Shown here piece after piece: positions 59,770-64,000 of a stretch of 64,000 nt of DNA. Source of the stretch: Spinellus fusiger. Taxonomy: Eukaryota; Mucoromycota; Mucoromycetes; Mucorales; Phycomycetaceae. The notes beneath the pieces are model-generated. The model was not told where the DNA came from. It saw only the letters and a program-made list of their open reading frames with translations, and did no database searches. A program made the position numbers and the translations under genes. Each line of letters begins with the position of its first letter. The first letter of the stretch is position 1. Location: assembly GCA_025094145.1 (NCBI GenBank), contig JALLLS010000015.1, positions 186,001-250,000 on the forward strand, given 5' to 3'.

Positions 59770-60780
59770 CACTAGTGATGGAGTACTTAAACCCAGTAAT
59801 ATTTATAAAGCAACACCTTCAATAAATGCAGATGAAATGTCCGATGTAGTGTTTTATCACAACCATTAATCTATAAAGTACAAACCTGCAAGCTATTATT
59901 GTACTAGGACATTCTTCGCATTATCTGATAGACTGATTTCAATAAGATACATTCTCATTAATGGCTAAACCAGAAGGCATTTATGAATGTTTACGCTTGT
60001 TTCTAATGCAGGTCTGTAGTAAATATCTTTTTGAAGGGTTGAAGAAATCAAACTTTCTGTAAACTAGAATTAACAACAACTAATGGGTCAGATTTTTTTT
60101 TATTTCAATATTGAACTTGAGTTGTTTTGTTAGCAACTCCAAGAGAATATAAAGCTTTAATATTTAAGAAACCTTAGATATAAGCAATCTTAAACATTCT
60201 CTATCAGTCTTGAACAATCTTAAACAATATAAATAACAAAGTCGCTCTAATATACCTAACTGTACCTGTTAGTGAGAAGTACTAAATAAGCAAATATCTG
60301 TAGCTTCATATTGTTACACGTGTATCAGAAAATAAATAGTGTGTTCTGGTAATTTCATAGGTACAATTCCAGAAACAAAGGCCGTTGATTATATTACTTC
60401 CATAGTTAAACCCTTGCCATAATGTATATGTACTCTCAATCATTTATTCTGTTAATGACAATTATTTCTTCTAAAATTCTATCTCAATGCATAGTTTATT
60501 ATCTATATCCATATTCAATTACTGTCATGCTTATTTTAAGGCCTTATATATCTCATTTAATTAATAGAGAAGCTTAGGGAACATCTTTCGCATACATTTA
60601 ATGGTAATCTATATGCTTTAGTACTCCGGCGTGGCACCCACTAGTGAAAGAAGTGCCTACAATTTCCACAAGTCTTTTATCCAATGATTTTATCCATATC
60701 ATGGCTCATGTAACATATGTTAAGTAACATCGATGTGATGTAGAATTGAAGCTATTGTAATTTGAGGCAGTGGTAGATCT
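59770..60780. other. AT-rich intergenic region
   Basis: No recognised gene. It may include eroded flank of the Harbinger relic. Confidence 0.4.
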
Positions 60781-60849
60781 AAGAGATATGTAGAATGAGA
60801 GAGTGACTATGAACACAGCTATCACGCACAAAAGTGGAGATTAGGGTGA

Positions 60850-61440
60850 TGTAATTTACACTATAGTCTTTCTGTTTTTATCAGAGAGAGTAATAGCAGA
60901 GACTAAAGAGTGTTCACTTATTGTTCTTTGGCTATTATTATTACTGCAAATAGTCTGATGTTATCGTATGTAGTCATTGTACACAGATTCTTGATGTTTA
61001 CCCGGTCTACACATTGCATTAATAGTGCTGTCGATAAAGCCAACAACATTCCTATGACATGATCCTTTTCTAATGATTGCATTGTTACAGACTTTCAAGT
61101 TGAAAGAGTTGAGGTATCTTTTGCTGTATCTTGCTTCATCTTTTTATTTGCAATATATCTTTTTGATCATTGTGTTAAATATACTGAATACTATCGACTC
61201 ATTAATATCAACTAGTAGGCTTAAATCCACAAATCTGGAAGGGTAAGATAATCGACGAAGCATAGGTGCAAATGTATCGACAGCGTTCCATGAAAAAGCA
61301 TGAGGCATGTGTTGCCTGAACAGCATTGATTTTGGGAAACCAATTCCTCTGACAATTCTGATTATCTCATCATAAGTGAATCTGAAGAGATTTTTGTATA
61401 GATTTTTGTGAAGTGTATTCAAATGACTGTCTCTAACAAG
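60850..61440 (-). pseudogene. PIF/Harbinger transposase (HARBI1-like) relic
   Basis: The minus-strand frame 61422-61144 reads FRFTYDEIIRIVRGIGFP and PMLRRLSYPSRFVDLSLL, the usual N-terminal helical part of Harbinger nucleases. Further on, in the same direction, come NVVGFIDSTINAMCRPGKHQ and YNDYIR-stop, which match the catalytic GFIDGT...CRP...YNGYKR.H motif with GT changed to ST. Stops follow. No terminal repeats were identified. Confidence 0.65.
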
Positions 61441-61980
61441 TTGAGTTTACAGGCTATTTTCATCAAGACTGTTTAATACAAATGATTCAAAATCAATTGT
61501 GTCGATATAGAAGTGTTCGATATTGTTATTGAACAAAATTGTGATCTTGAAGACATTCCATCGAGTCTAAATTATAGCTAATAATTACAAAGACCTTATT
61601 TCTACGTGTTTTATTTAATATAAGTTGAAAGTAAGTCTGTATGTTGCTTAAATATAAGCCCAGGACTTAATAGTAAAAAAATTAAGTTTTAAGTTTGCTC
61701 CCTTTTTTTTTTTTACTTCCATATTCAGTCTATGGAAATTCTCAAATACCAAGCCTCTGCTATTAATTATGCATAGGCTGGCGTTCGAACTCATATCAGC
61801 CAACCTTTCCTTCTTTGGCTAACAGGTTCCCTTTTCTCTTTTTGAGAATCCAATGTTATCGGCGTTCAAACCATCAGATCATTATAAAGCAAACATTATT
61901 TATTTATTTATTCTCGCTTAGCAGAATCTTATTCTTTCACCCTTGTATCCACAGCCCGTACTTGATTAGTTTCTTCTAAA
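61441..61980. other. upstream region of the aldehyde dehydrogenase gene
   Basis: AT-rich promoter-side DNA with CTTATTCTTTCACCC and TTTCTTCTAAA just before the ATG. Nothing else seen. Confidence 0.45.

Positions 61981-64000
<2,020 letters not shown>

Noticed and set aside
61780..61860. tRNA-like GTTCGAA motif
   Set aside because: No acceptor stem, D arm or anticodon arm can be built around it. I found no tRNA gene in the window.

Overview
The window is a gene-sparse, AT-rich, transposon-littered nuclear segment of a fungus. Genes have many short GT-AG introns (down to about 39-45 nt) with GTAAG-type donors. The gene set is fungal: a fungal-specific transcription-factor domain, an Itc1-type ISWI partner, Eaf6 of NuA4, a Hal/Npr-like kinase and ubiquitin-L40. 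The repeat load (Tc1/mariner, Plavaka-like CACTA relatives, a LINE, a Harbinger relic, a Fanzor remnant) fits an early-diverging lineage such as Mucoromycota. That placement is inference; no marker gene settles it.

Layout. 1-1264: 3' part of a fungal-specific transcription factor gene. 1.7-10.3 kb: repeats only. These are a 1.15-kb TIR element, a truncated LINE, a damaged TIR element and two LTR-like pieces. 10.9-11.6 kb: glyoxalase I (minus). 12.2-14.6 kb: four small DNA transposons packed end to end. 14.7-18.3 kb: 13-exon ITC1-like gene (minus). 19.5-19.9 kb: doubtful small secreted-protein gene. 21.3-23.6 kb: two dead Tc1 copies. 25.0-26.6 kb: FYRN/FYRC protein (minus). 27.5-27.9 kb: ubiquitin-L40 (minus). 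30.6-42.2 kb: a run of five minus-strand genes: protein kinase, bHLH factor, AP-1 gamma-adaptin, THEM2/ACOT13-like thioesterase and EAF6. Only 87 bp separate the last two. 42.4-44.7 kb: TIR element carrying a broken Fanzor (eukaryotic TnpB). 45.2-47.9 kb: kelch-BTB gene (plus). 48.4-50.3 kb: two long simple arrays. 51.1-51.5 kb: small two-exon gene of unknown function. 52.3-56.6 kb: 4.3-kb Plavaka-like transposon. 57-59.8 kb: two more Tc1 copies. 60.8-61.4 kb: Harbinger relic. 62.0-64.0 kb: aldehyde dehydrogenase gene, cut by the right edge.

The host genes are unrelated housekeeping and regulatory genes; I see no pathway cluster. The mobile elements do form a system. One terminal sequence (TA-CACACCAGGAGAT) bounds the coding 4.3-kb element, two intact 1.15-kb deletion derivatives and the Fanzor-bearing 2.36-kb element. 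A third derivative has damaged ends. The 4.3-kb element needs a -1 frame change at an A_AAA_AAG heptamer followed at once by a stop, which is the most notable single observation here. Exon boundaries were read by eye from splice signals and reading-frame phase, not from transcripts.
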